DNA from: Thermogemmatispora carboxidivorans
GTDB taxonomy: Bacteria > Chloroflexota > Ktedonobacteria > Ktedonobacterales > Ktedonobacteraceae
Reading direction: 5' to 3'
DNA: 64,000 bases
Assembly: GCF_000702505.1 (NCBI RefSeq)
Contig: NZ_JNIM01000001.1
Location: 5,060,327-5,124,326, forward strand
This document shows positions 1 through 7,575 of this stretch, one piece after another. The translations under genes were made by a program, and so were the position numbers. How positions within the stretch are numbered: the stretch's first letter is position 1; each line of letters starts with the position of its first letter. The notes beneath the pieces were generated by a model. It had not been told where the DNA came from. It did no database searches and was given only the letters and a program-made list of their open reading frames with translations.

Positions 1-1743
1 CCCCAACCCGACGAGCTGCTACTCAAGCGCGATATTCTGGATAAGCAGATTGTCGATACGCAGGGCGTGCGCGTCGTGAAGGTCAACGATCTGAAGCTGG
101 CGCAAATTAAAGGAACGGCGCGCCTGATCGGCGTGGATATTAGCGCGAGCGGCCTGCTACGCCGACTTGGGCTGCTGGCTCCCATCGAGCTGCTGGGCCG
201 GGTCCTGCCGCTGCGCCTGCAGGACCGAACCATCACCTGGAACTATGTGGAGCCGATCCAGGTCGTTCAGACAAGCACCAGCGAACAGCTCGCGCCGGCC
301 CTGGCCGGGGCCGGCGTGGGCAGCGCTGGCACAGTCATGGCCGGCGGCGTCGTCCCCCAGGTCCAGCTGAGCGTCAGCCGCACAAAGCTGGCCGACCTGC
401 ACCCGGCAGATATTGCCGATATCCTGGAGCAGCTCGACGCTCAAGAGGCCGGCGCCATGCTGGAGCGCCTGGATACCGAAACGGCTGCCGACACCTTGAG
501 TGAGGTCGAGCTGCCGCTGCAGGCCGAGATTATCAGCGGCCTCGACTCTGAACGCGCTGCCCGCCTGTTGGCAGCTCTGGCCCCCGACGACGTGGCCGAT
601 GTCCTGGCCGAGCTGCCACGCGAGGAAGCCGAACGCCTGCTGAATCTGCTGCCCGCCGAGGCGGCCCGTCAGGTACGTGATCTGCTTCACTATGACAAAC
701 AGACTGCCGGCGGCCTGATGACAACTCGCGTCCTCGGGCTCCCCCAGCATCTGACGGTCGAAGAGGCCCTGACCTACCTGCGCCGCCACGCCGATCATTT
801 GGAGACAATCTACTACCTCTACGTGGTCGATGACGAGCAGCGCCTGATGGGCGTGGTCTCCTTGCGGAGTCTGGTGACCGCCGATCCACAGACACGCTTG
901 CAGGACCTGCTCAATCCGGATGTGATCCACGTCCACACCGATACCGACCAGGAAGAGGTGGCTCGCCTGATCTCGCACTACAATTTGTTGGCACTGCCAG
1001 TGCTTGATGAGGAGGGCCGCCTGGTCGGCCTGATCACGGTGGACGACGCGATCGACGTGATCCGTGAGGAGCAGGCCGAGGATCTCTCAGAGATTGCCGG
1101 CACGAGCGTCGAAGAGTTCACTACCGAAGAGGAAACGCCCTCCTGGCGCGCCGTGCTTGGACGTGTGACCTGGCTGGCTGTCAATGTAGCCGCCGGCCTC
1201 CTGCTGGCGCTGCTCTTGAATGGCCTCTTCGGCCCAGTCTTGCGCGCCAGTGCTCGCCTGGCTCAGGACCCGGCGACCTTCGGCGGCCTCTTGCGCGCTC
1301 TCCACTCACCTACCACGCTCAGCGGCATGGTCTCGCTGCTGCCCATGCTCTTGCTCACCAGCGGTAGTGTGGGTTCACAGGCCCTCGGCGTCACTGGCTG
1401 GCAGCTGCGTTCACAGCGCGGACGCGACTTCTGGCGCGGCTTCTTCCGCGAGCTGCAGCTGGGAACCGCCGGCGGCGTACTGGCGAGCGTCTGCGTGGCC
1501 GCCCTCAGTTGGGTCCTCTTCGGCTCGCCCTTGTTGGCGCTGGCGATGGGGTTCGGCCTGGGCCTGACGCTCCTGCTGGCCGCTATCCTGGGCCTGGTGC
1601 TGCCTACGCTCTTCTACCGCCTCCACCTGCGCGGTAGCTTGCTCAATGCACCGCTGCTGGACCCCCTGATTGCCGTCCTCAGCGTGTGCACTTTTCTGGG
1701 AATTACCCTGCCTTTGCTGACAGGCCCGCTCTATACGGGCTGA
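1..1743 (+). CDS. MgtE-type magnesium transporter with CBS domains, 5' partial
   Basis: The reading frame is open from the first base, so the N-terminus lies outside the window. About 580 residues are present. In order they show a PRC-barrel-like start (KRDILDKQIVD, VNDLKLAQI), an MgtE N-terminal superhelical region rich in LHPADIADIL-type repeats, two CBS domains (from GGLMTTRV to about DDAIDVI), and a hydrophobic C-terminal half with about five membrane segments. The usual MgtE pore motif GNAGNQ appears here as GSVGSQ in the segment PMLLLTSGSVGSQ. MgtE proteins are Mg2+ channels gated by cytoplasmic Mg2+ through the N and CBS domains. The altered pore motif leaves the ion selectivity open. 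A GTG at 67 exists but is probably internal. Confidence 0.88.
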   Translation, partial: PQPDELLLKRDILDKQIVDTQGVRVVKVNDLKLAQIKGTARLIGVDISASGLLRRLGLLAPIELLGRVLPLRLQDRTITWNYVEPIQVVQTSTSEQLAPALAGAGVGSAGTVMAGGVVPQVQLSVSRTKLADLHPADIADILEQLDAQEAGAMLERLDTETAADTLSEVELPLQAEIISGLDSERAARLLAALAPDDVADVLAELPREEAERLLNLLPAEAARQVRDLLHYDKQTAGGLMTTRVLGLPQHLTVEEALTYLRRHADHLETIYYLYVVDDEQRLMGVVSLRSLVTADPQTRLQDLLNPDVIHVHTDTDQEEVARLISHYNLLALPVLDEEGRLVGLITVDDAIDVIREEQAEDLSEIAGTSVEEFTTEEETPSWRAVLGRVTWLAVNVAAGLLLALLLNGLFGPVLRASARLAQDPATFGGLLRALHSPTTLSGMVSLLPMLLLTSGSVGSQALGVTGWQLRSQRGRDFWRGFFRELQLGTAGGVLASVCVAALSWVLFGSPLLALAMGFGLGLTLLLAAILGLVLPTLFYRLHLRGSLLNAPLLDPLIAVLSVCTFLGITLPLLTGPLYTG

Positions 1744-1870
1744 CCCCTGCTACAGGGATGGCGGGCCGCCGGGCACGAAGAGCACGAGTGCGGCCCGCCC
1801 CTGCCCGGATAGCCGACCTCCTCTCCTCTTCTCTCCGCCCCTCTCCGCTCCGCCCTCCTCCTTTCCTGGC

Positions 1871-1900
1871 TTGACATCTCGGCAATTCCTTCTCTATACT
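1871..1900 (+). promoter_or_regulatory. Promoter of modAB
   Basis: The -35 box is TTGACA (1871-1876) and the -10 box is TATACT (1895-1900), with an 18-bp spacer. It lies about 90 bp before modA. Confidence 0.75.
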
Positions 1901-1918
1901 CAATTTGTGAATACTCAA

Positions 1919-1941
1919 AAATAGAGTTTTCACCTCTATTT
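1919..1941. promoter_or_regulatory. Inverted repeat in modA leader, candidate operator
   Basis: Arms AAATAGAG (1919-1926) and CTCTATTT (1934-1941) are perfect complements separated by 7 bases. The repeat lies just downstream of the expected start of transcription, where a ModE-like or other repressor could bind. It could also be a leader hairpin. It does not match the E. coli ModE site. Confidence 0.45.
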
Positions 1942-1987
1942 CAAGCGCGCTCATAGCTAGAGAGTAGGGAGAAGAAGGAGGCCCACC

Positions 1988-2872
1988 ATGTCCACTGTCT
2001 CCGCACGAACAGCCTATTTCTCAACCTTGCCGCGCCGCCAGGCTCGCTGGCGGCACCTGCCCGGCGCCCTCACGCTTGTTCTGGTCCTGGCCCTGGGGCT
2101 GGCTGCCTGCGGCAGCAGCAGTGGAAGCAGCAGCAACACCGGTGGCGCCAGCGCCCCGGCGGTCACGCTGAATGTTTTCGCCGCCGCATCCCTCAAAAAT
2201 GCCTTTCAGGACATTGCCAACCAGTATCACAAGGCCCACTCCAACGTCAGTTTTAAGTTCAACTTTGCCGGCTCGCAGGTCCTCGAACAGCAGCTGGCCA
2301 ATGGCGCGCCGGCGGACGTCTTCGCCTCAGCCGATCTGGACAATATGAATAAAGCCAGCCAGGCCGGCCTGGTCAGCAATCCCCAGGTCTTCGCCAAGAA
2401 CCGGCTGGTCATCATCGTGCCCTCCTCCAATCCCGCCGGCGTCAACACGCTGCAAGATCTGTCCAAGAAGGGCCTGAAGTTTGACATCGCCGCCTCCACG
2501 GTGCCTGCGGGCAAATACTGCCGCCAGGCTTTCGACAAGATGGCGCAATCCTCGACCTACGGCCCCCAGTTTGAGAAGGCCCTGCTGAGCAACGTCATCT
2601 CTCAGGAGGACAATGTGACGGCGGTCCTGCAGAAGGTTGAGCTGGGCGAGGCCGATGCCGGCTGCGTCTATCAGACGGATGCCGCCAGCGCTCAGGGCAA
2701 AGTCAAGATCATCCCGATCCCGGACGAGTTCAACGTCATCGCTCAATACCCGATTGCGGTCGTCAAGACCTCGGCACACGCTTCCGAGGCCCAGGGCTTC
2801 GTCGACTATGTCCTCGGGCCGCAGGGACAGGCAACTCTGGAGAAGTATCAGTTCATTTCGAAGAATGGTTGA
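1988..2872 (+). CDS. modA: Molybdate ABC transporter substrate-binding lipoprotein ModA
   Basis: A 294-residue protein with a lipoprotein signal ending LGLAACGSS, then a Ser/Gly linker and a ModA fold. Recognisable blocks are VFAAASLKNAF near the start, NFAGSQVLEQQL, GAPADVFASAD and GEADAGCVYQTD. ModA binds molybdate or tungstate outside the membrane and delivers it to ModB. The start ATG follows a good ribosome site (GAAGGAGG). The stop overlaps the start of modB by 8 bases, so the two are translationally coupled. No ModC ATPase follows. Confidence 0.92.
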   Translation: MSTVSARTAYFSTLPRRQARWRHLPGALTLVLVLALGLAACGSSSGSSSNTGGASAPAVTLNVFAAASLKNAFQDIANQYHKAHSNVSFKFNFAGSQVLEQQLANGAPADVFASADLDNMNKASQAGLVSNPQVFAKNRLVIIVPSSNPAGVNTLQDLSKKGLKFDIAASTVPAGKYCRQAFDKMAQSSTYGPQFEKALLSNVISQEDNVTAVLQKVELGEADAGCVYQTDAASAQGKVKIIPIPDEFNVIAQYPIAVVKTSAHASEAQGFVDYVLGPQGQATLEKYQFISKNG

Positions 2873-3716
2873 TGTGCAACAGGCGCCGGCCCCCCACGCA
2901 ACCAGGCCGCGAGGCCGGCGTCCCTGGCTTTCACCCGCGCAGGGCCGCATTCTGATGGCGATCCTGGTCGGATTGCTGGCCGCCAGCTTTCTGCTCTTTT
3001 TGGGCATCCCCCTGGCGGCCCTGCTCGTGCATGAGCCACCACAGCAACTGTGGAGCGCCTTAACCCAGCCCGACACTTTTACGGCCCTGCAGTTGAGCCT
3101 GGTCACCACGACTGCCAGCACGGTGCTCAGCGTGCTCTTCGGTCTCCCAGTGGCCTGGGTCCTGGCACGCACGCGGCTGCCAGGCCGCCGGCTCTTGGAA
3201 ACCCTGGTGACGATGCCAACAGTGCTCCCGCCGGTGGTGGCCGGCGTGGCCCTGTTGTTGACCTTCGGTCGCTTTGGGCTGCTGGGCCGCTATCTGAGCG
3301 CCGTGGGGATCAGCCTGCCTTTTACAACAGTGGCCGTGGTCATGGCCCAGACCTTCGTCTCGGCCCCGTTCTTCGTCAACAGCGCCCGCGCCGGCCTGGA
3401 GCAACTCGATCCTCGCTACGAGCAGGCGGCCTACACGCTACGCGCCTCGCCCTTCTACACCTTTCTCCGCGTGGTCCTGCCCCTGATCCGCCCGGCCCTG
3501 CTGAGCGGCATGGGCCTGACCTGGGCCCGGGCCCTGGGCGAGTTTGGAGCCACCATCACCTTCGCCGGCAACTTCCCCGGCACAACCCAAACTATGCCCA
3601 TCGCCATCTACATCGCGGCAGAAACCAATCTCGATGCGGCGGTAGCGCTCTCGGTGCTGGTCTTAGCCGTCTCCTTCGCCTTGCTGCTGGCCCTGCGCCT
3701 GGGACGCGAGAGCTAA
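2865..3716 (+). CDS. modB: Molybdate ABC transporter permease ModB
   Basis: A 283-residue inner-membrane permease with about six membrane segments. The EAA-type loop that contacts the ATPase is readable as EQAAYTLRASPFYTF followed by GLTWARALGEFGA. The frame is open upstream to 2637, but the ATG at 2865, overlapping the modA stop, gives the normal family length and is preferred. The next gene is parA, so the ATPase subunit must be encoded elsewhere or supplied by another transporter. Confidence 0.92.
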   Translation: MVDVQQAPAPHATRPRGRRPWLSPAQGRILMAILVGLLAASFLLFLGIPLAALLVHEPPQQLWSALTQPDTFTALQLSLVTTTASTVLSVLFGLPVAWVLARTRLPGRRLLETLVTMPTVLPPVVAGVALLLTFGRFGLLGRYLSAVGISLPFTTVAVVMAQTFVSAPFFVNSARAGLEQLDPRYEQAAYTLRASPFYTFLRVVLPLIRPALLSGMGLTWARALGEFGATITFAGNFPGTTQTMPIAIYIAAETNLDAAVALSVLVLAVSFALLLALRLGRES

Positions 3717-3818
3717 CAGCCAAGAAGCGCGAGCGCAGCCCCCACCACACCCGGCCAGCCTTACAGAGAGGCTTCCCGTTCCCAGCAACAGAGCGAGCGC
3801 AAGAAAAGCTGTTCCCAG

Positions 3819-3847
3819 TTGCGTCAGCTCTTCCCATTTGTTACAAT
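3819..3847 (+). promoter_or_regulatory. Promoter of parAB
   Basis: The -35 box is TTGCGT (3819-3824) and the -10 box is TACAAT (3842-3847), with a 17-bp spacer, about 100 bp before parA. Confidence 0.55.
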
Positions 3848-3946
3848 GTAGGTGCCACTTGCAACACGCGCGGTCATGCTGTCAGTACATCCTTTACACC
3901 CGCCCGGCGACGGATCGGTTCGATCAGAAAGGTACGGAAGTAACCA

Positions 3947-4717
3947 GTGTCGAAAGTCTACGCAATCGCCAACCAGAAGGGCGGGGTGGGCAAAACCACC
4001 ACCGCTATCAACCTTGCAACCTATCTGGCAGCCGCGGGTCGCAAAGTGCTCCTGGTTGATATGGACCCGCAGGCCAATACGACCAGCGGCATTGGCGTTG
4101 CTCCGAAGGTGCGCGAACACACCGTCTATGACCTGCTGGTCAGGCAGGACGAAGGTGTCACCATTTTCGATGTCATCGTACCGACCAAGCGCCGTGAGCT
4201 AGTCGTCGCGCCCTGTACTGTTGATCTGGCCGCGGCGGAGATCGAGCTGGTTAGCGCCCTGGCCCGCGAGCAGCGCCTGCGCCAGGCCCTGGAGCCTATT
4301 CGGCGCCGCTGTGACTATATCTTGATCGATTGTCCCCCCTCGCTCGGCCTGCTGACCGTCAATGCGCTGGTGGCCGCCGATGGCGTCATTATTCCGATCC
4401 AGTGCGAATATTTGGCCCTGGAGGGCCTCACCAAGTTACTGAATACGATCCAGCTCGTGAAGAATAAATTGAACCCCGACCTCTACATCGCCGGCGTCCT
4501 GCTGACGATGTACGATCCCCGCACGCGCCTGGCCGGTGAGATCGTCCGTGAGGTTCGCGGGCATTTTCCGAACGAGGTCTTTAATACGATCGTGAATCGC
4601 AATGTGCGCCTCAGCGAGGCCCCCAGCTTCGGGCAGCCGATTCTGGACTACGATCCCGATTCGCCCGGCGCCCTCGCCTATCGCGCGCTGGCAGAGGAGG
4701 TAATGGCCCGTGGTTAA
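3947..4717 (+). CDS. parA: ParA/Soj chromosome-partitioning ATPase
   Basis: A 256-residue ParA-family ATPase. The deviant Walker A is KGGVGKTTT at residues 10-18, the A' motif is [10 protein letters not shown], and Walker B is [11 protein letters not shown]. These proteins bind ATP, coat the nucleoid and move ParB-parS complexes. The start is GTG, placed so that the protein begins just before AIANQKGG. Its stop overlaps the parB start by 8 bases. The length and ParB partner fit a chromosomal Soj protein. Confidence 0.93.
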   Translation: MSKVYAIANQKGGVGKTTTAINLATYLAAAGRKVLLVDMDPQANTTSGIGVAPKVREHTVYDLLVRQDEGVTIFDVIVPTKRRELVVAPCTVDLAAAEIELVSALAREQRLRQALEPIRRRCDYILIDCPPSLGLLTVNALVAADGVIIPIQCEYLALEGLTKLLNTIQLVKNKLNPDLYIAGVLLTMYDPRTRLAGEIVREVRGHFPNEVFNTIVNRNVRLSEAPSFGQPILDYDPDSPGALAYRALAEEVMARG

Positions 4718-5759
4718 TAAAAAGTCTCCAATCGGGCGCGGTCTCGATATTCTGTTCTCTGGCTCGGGCGCCTCTCCCACCCCCGCCGCGGAGGCCCCCG
4801 CCGCACACCAACCGCCGCCGCGGGCGGAGGCCGAGGGCGCGACTCAGCTGGTTCCTATCGATAGTATTTTGCCTAACCCACGCCAGCCGCGGCGCCTCTG
4901 TCGCGACGACGACCCCGCCCTGCTGGAGCTGAGCGCTTCCATTAAAGAGCATGGCCTGCTGCAGCCTCTGATCGTGACGCGCCTGGAGGAGGAGAGCGCC
5001 CCCCCTCCCGATCCCTGGGCTGGTGCTCCCGACGATGACCCCTGGGCCGCTCCCGCTCCTGCCTCGGAGGCGCGGGCGAGTACTGCCTCCTCTCCGCTTC
5101 GCTACCAGTTGATCGCCGGTGAGCGCCGCTGGCGAGCTGCCCGCCTGGCCGGCCTCTCCCAGGTACCGGTGATTGTCAAGGAGGCCAGCCCTCAGCAGAT
5201 GCTGGAACTGGCTTTGATCGAGAACGTCCAGCGGGCCGATCTGAACCCCATCGAGGAGGCCCTGGCCTACCAGACCCTGGCCCAGGAGTTCGGCCTGACT
5301 CACGAGCAGATTGCCGAGCGCGTCGGCAAGCAGCGGACGACAATCACCAACACGCTGCGCTTGCTGAATCTGGCCCCCGCTGTCCGCGAGAGGCTACTCA
5401 ACCCGGGCGAGCATTTTACGGAAGGCCATGCCCGCGCGATCGCCGGCCTCTCTAGCTACGAGGACCAGGAGGAGGCACTGCACCAGGTGCTCTCTCGCCG
5501 CCTGACGGTGCGCGAGACGGAGGAGCTGGTGCGCGGCTGGAAAAGTCTGGAGCAGCCTGCCCGCCCCGCTCCCAGTCGCACGGCCCCGGTGCGCTCCCCC
5601 GACCTGGAGGAGCTGGAGTCTCAGTTTCGTAATTCGCTGATGGTGAAGGTCGATCTGCGCTGCAACGCCAAGGGTAAGGGCACGCTGGTTCTGCATTTCA
5701 ATAATCAGGAGGAGCTGGAGCGACTCTACGCTCGCCTGGTCAAAAACGACGTGGAGTAG
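4710..5759 (+). CDS. parB: ParB/Spo0J partition protein
   Basis: A 349-residue ParB. The N-terminal CTPase/sulfiredoxin-like domain shows NPRQPRR (about residues 56-62), HGLLQPLIV and GERRWRAA (about 137-144). The helix-turn-helix region follows with [17 protein letters not shown] and [20 protein letters not shown], split here in two quotes. The C-terminus (about 290-349) should dimerise. An insertion rich in Pro, Asp and Trp (about residues 93-129) breaks the N-terminal domain before the [10 protein letters not shown] strand. Translation starts at GTG inside the parA stop region. No parS site was recognised in the window. Confidence 0.92.
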   Translation: MVNKKSPIGRGLDILFSGSGASPTPAAEAPAAHQPPPRAEAEGATQLVPIDSILPNPRQPRRLCRDDDPALLELSASIKEHGLLQPLIVTRLEEESAPPPDPWAGAPDDDPWAAPAPASEARASTASSPLRYQLIAGERRWRAARLAGLSQVPVIVKEASPQQMLELALIENVQRADLNPIEEALAYQTLAQEFGLTHEQIAERVGKQRTTITNTLRLLNLAPAVRERLLNPGEHFTEGHARAIAGLSSYEDQEEALHQVLSRRLTVRETEELVRGWKSLEQPARPAPSRTAPVRSPDLEELESQFRNSLMVKVDLRCNAKGKGTLVLHFNNQEELERLYARLVKNDVE

Positions 5760-5774
5760 TTTCGGGAGGCTGCG

Positions 5775-6314
5775 ATGGCTACCCTGGAAGATCCTTTTGG
5801 AAAGGTGCGTCCGAAGTTAGTGACGGCACGCACCGAGTTTCTGGCTGAGTTAGCTCGCTTTCAGGCCGCCGAGCTGGAGCGCCGTCCCTCGCCCGAGGAC
5901 TGGTCAGCCCTGGAGGTGGCCTATCATCTCTACGTGGTCGACGGAATGACCCTGCAGGAAATGCGACGTGTGCAGGCGGAGGATAATCCCGAGCTGCCAG
6001 CACTGGAGACGGAGGGGCCGCGAGTGACGCGCGAGACGGCGCACGACCTCTCGCTGGATGCGGTGCTGGCTGGCATGGCGGCCCGCCGCGAGGAGATCCT
6101 CCAGTTCCTGGCTGAGCTGCCTCCTGCTGCCTGGGAACGCCCCTGCCACCACCACGCCTGGGGCGCGCTGCAGTTCTACCAGCTGGTGAATGTCCTGGCT
6201 CAGCATGATCGGCAGCATGCCCGCCAGTTGGTGGAGATCCGCGAGCGCCTCCGCAGCAGCGAGCGCGGGACCTCGCAGGCGGCATCGGCGAATTCCTCGC
6301 TTTCCCCCTCTTGA
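5775..6314 (+). CDS. DinB/YfiT-type four-helix protein
   Basis: A 179-residue protein that reads as a DinB-superfamily four-helix bundle. Candidate metal-ligand histidines are in WSALEVAYHLYVVDG and, near the C-terminus, in AQHDRQHARQL. Members are metal-dependent thiol transferases or proteins of unknown function. It starts 15 bases after parB behind a GGGAGG ribosome site, so it is probably the third gene of the par operon. A role in partition is not implied by the family. Confidence 0.75.
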   Translation: MATLEDPFGKVRPKLVTARTEFLAELARFQAAELERRPSPEDWSALEVAYHLYVVDGMTLQEMRRVQAEDNPELPALETEGPRVTRETAHDLSLDAVLAGMAARREEILQFLAELPPAAWERPCHHHAWGALQFYQLVNVLAQHDRQHARQLVEIRERLRSSERGTSQAASANSSLSPS

Positions 6315-6472
6315 ATCCCTCCCGCCGAACCAGTCCGCCCTTGCTTTTGTCTTTCGTACGAGATCAGCGGCGGCTAACTAACCTCATCAGGCTGGCTGGA
6401 GGCCTCCTTCGCCGCCTTGTCGGCAGCCAGCCCTCAGCTCAGTAGTTCGGCGTCAGAGCAAGAGCAAGAAAC

Positions 6473-6510
6473 GAAAAGAGCAGGCAGGAAACCCTACCTG
6501 CTCTTGTTTC
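6473..6510. terminator. Terminator after the parA-parB-dinB operon
   Basis: A strong hairpin has arms GAGCAGGCAGG and CCTACCTGCTC, extended by A-rich and T-rich flanks (gaaaa / tgtttc). It is followed by a T-rich run, and can act in both directions. Confidence 0.75.
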
Positions 6511-6676
6511 GTTTCTTTACTTCAGAACGTACAAACAAATAAGTAGGAAAAGAGAGCTCACCGCCAACCACCACCCACCCGCCCACTTCGACCGGACCGC
6601 CGGCCTTGAGGAGGGCCGGAGATGCAACCATCAGGGCGGACGGACAGCACCCTCGGCCCGGCTCAGGATAGCAGAG

Positions 6677-6710
6677 GGAGCCAGACTTTCCGTCGGTCGC
6701 GCCTGGCTCC
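6677..6710 (-). terminator. Possible terminator of the excisionase-type gene
   Basis: Perfect 8-bp arms GGAGCCAG (6677-6684) and CTGGCTCC (6703-6710) lie just past the stop of the minus-strand gene. There is no long T run, so this is tentative. Confidence 0.4.
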
Positions 6711-6742
6711 TTGCCCATGTCTACCTGCTCGCCGTCAGTCAG

Positions 6743-6958
6743 CTAGCTCTGCTGCTCTGAGACCGAGTCACGGGGCGACTCGCCCAGGAGCTTATCAAGC
6801 GTCGTGCGCTTGATCCGGTAGCCATGCCGCTTGCTCTCCTTCTCGTGATGGGGAAGCAGAATGGCCTCTAGCATGCCGTTCTTGATCCAGCGCCTCACGG
6901 TGGTGGTCTCGACGCGCAAGAGGCGGGCAACTTCGCTGACGGTTAACAATTCTTCCAT
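6743..6958 (-). CDS. Excisionase-type (HTH_17/MerR-like) DNA-binding protein
   Basis: A 71-residue protein that is almost entirely a winged helix-turn-helix: LTVSEVARLLRVETTTVRRW, followed by a wing containing a basic HGYRIKR segment. This is the excisionase/helix-turn-helix 17 family, which includes phage Xis proteins and small transcription factors. A clear AAGGAG ribosome site precedes the ATG. No integrase or transposase lies nearby, so it is more likely a free-standing regulator or the remnant of a mobile element. The flanking DNA is more AT-rich than the rest of the window. Confidence 0.75.
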   Translation of the reverse strand: MEELLTVSEVARLLRVETTTVRRWIKNGMLEAILLPHHEKESKRHGYRIKRTTLDKLLGESPRDSVSEQQS

Positions 6959-7575
6959 GTATGGTCACTCCTTTCCAGGTACAGAGGGATAGGAAACGGA
7001 AGACGGGCTTCACGCATCGTGACCGCCTCCCTCCTGAGCCATATAATTACTGATGACGGTATGAACGTATGTATGTATCTCATTGATATGTGCCTATCAT
7101 ATGCGATCAGGTTTTCTTTTTCAAGGGTTTGCGACAGAAATAGCCATGAAGGGGAGTCTTCGCGCTGACAGCGAAGCTAAAAGTGTCGCACAGAGTGAAC
7201 ATGAGCTGCCTCTCAAACATATCGCATGTTCGCAACAATGCAGAGCGCGATGTTAAGTAGATGAGAGCAGGGAGTACTGGGAGCGCCCAAAAGCAAACAA
7301 GCAGACAAGAAGATTGCCGACAGGGGAGAGAGCCAGTAGAGAAATCGTCAGGAAGAAAGAGAGCCTGGGGCCTCAATCCCGCGCCGCCTCAGCAGCAGCG
7401 TCTCTCTTGCTGTGGCTCCAGGCTGCCGACCAGCCAACAAGGGGCGCTGGCCCGACCCACCCCCGAGCGAAGGTGATCGCTCGCCCAATAGAGTGGGACC
7501 ACTGGCCTGTCAGGGCCATGTCAGGGCCATGTCAGGGCCATGTCAGGGCCATGTCAGGGCCATGTCAGGCCAGCG
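6959..7575. other. Gene-free AT-richer stretch with a tandem repeat
   Basis: No convincing gene is seen in these 617 bp. The part at 7030-7260 is clearly poorer in GC than its neighbours and may be decayed foreign DNA. An 89-residue minus-strand frame (7107-7376) has no recognisable family and no good ribosome site. The 11-bp tandem repeat at 7508-7570 is listed separately. Confidence 0.5.
7508..7570. repeat. Tandem 11-bp repeat, about 5.7 copies
   Basis: The unit TGTCAGGGCCA is repeated exactly five times (7508-7562), followed by a partial copy. It lies 6 bp beyond the stop codon of the HAMP-protein gene. Confidence 0.9.

Noticed and set aside
157-978. 273-residue minus-strand frame opposite the MgtE gene
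   Set aside because: It is antisense to a clear membrane transporter gene, and its His/Gln/Asp-rich sequence fits no family. It is a shadow of high-GC codon use.
2327-3172. 281-residue minus-strand frame across modA-modB
   Set aside because: It lies antisense to two well-identified genes and has no ribosome site or domain.
3900-3950. T-arm-like GGTTCGATC before parA
   Set aside because: No acceptor or anticodon stem can be formed around it.
5779-6285. 168-residue frame opposite the DinB gene
   Set aside because: It is Arg/Pro/Gly-rich nonsense typical of shifted high-GC coding DNA.
7107-7376. 89-residue minus-strand frame in an AT-rich gap
   Set aside because: No start signal or family was seen. 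It may be a remnant, but nothing supports a gene.
6743-7575. Integrated mobile element beside the excisionase-type gene
   Set aside because: No integrase, transposase, att repeat or terminal inverted repeat was found, so only a small regulator gene is claimed.
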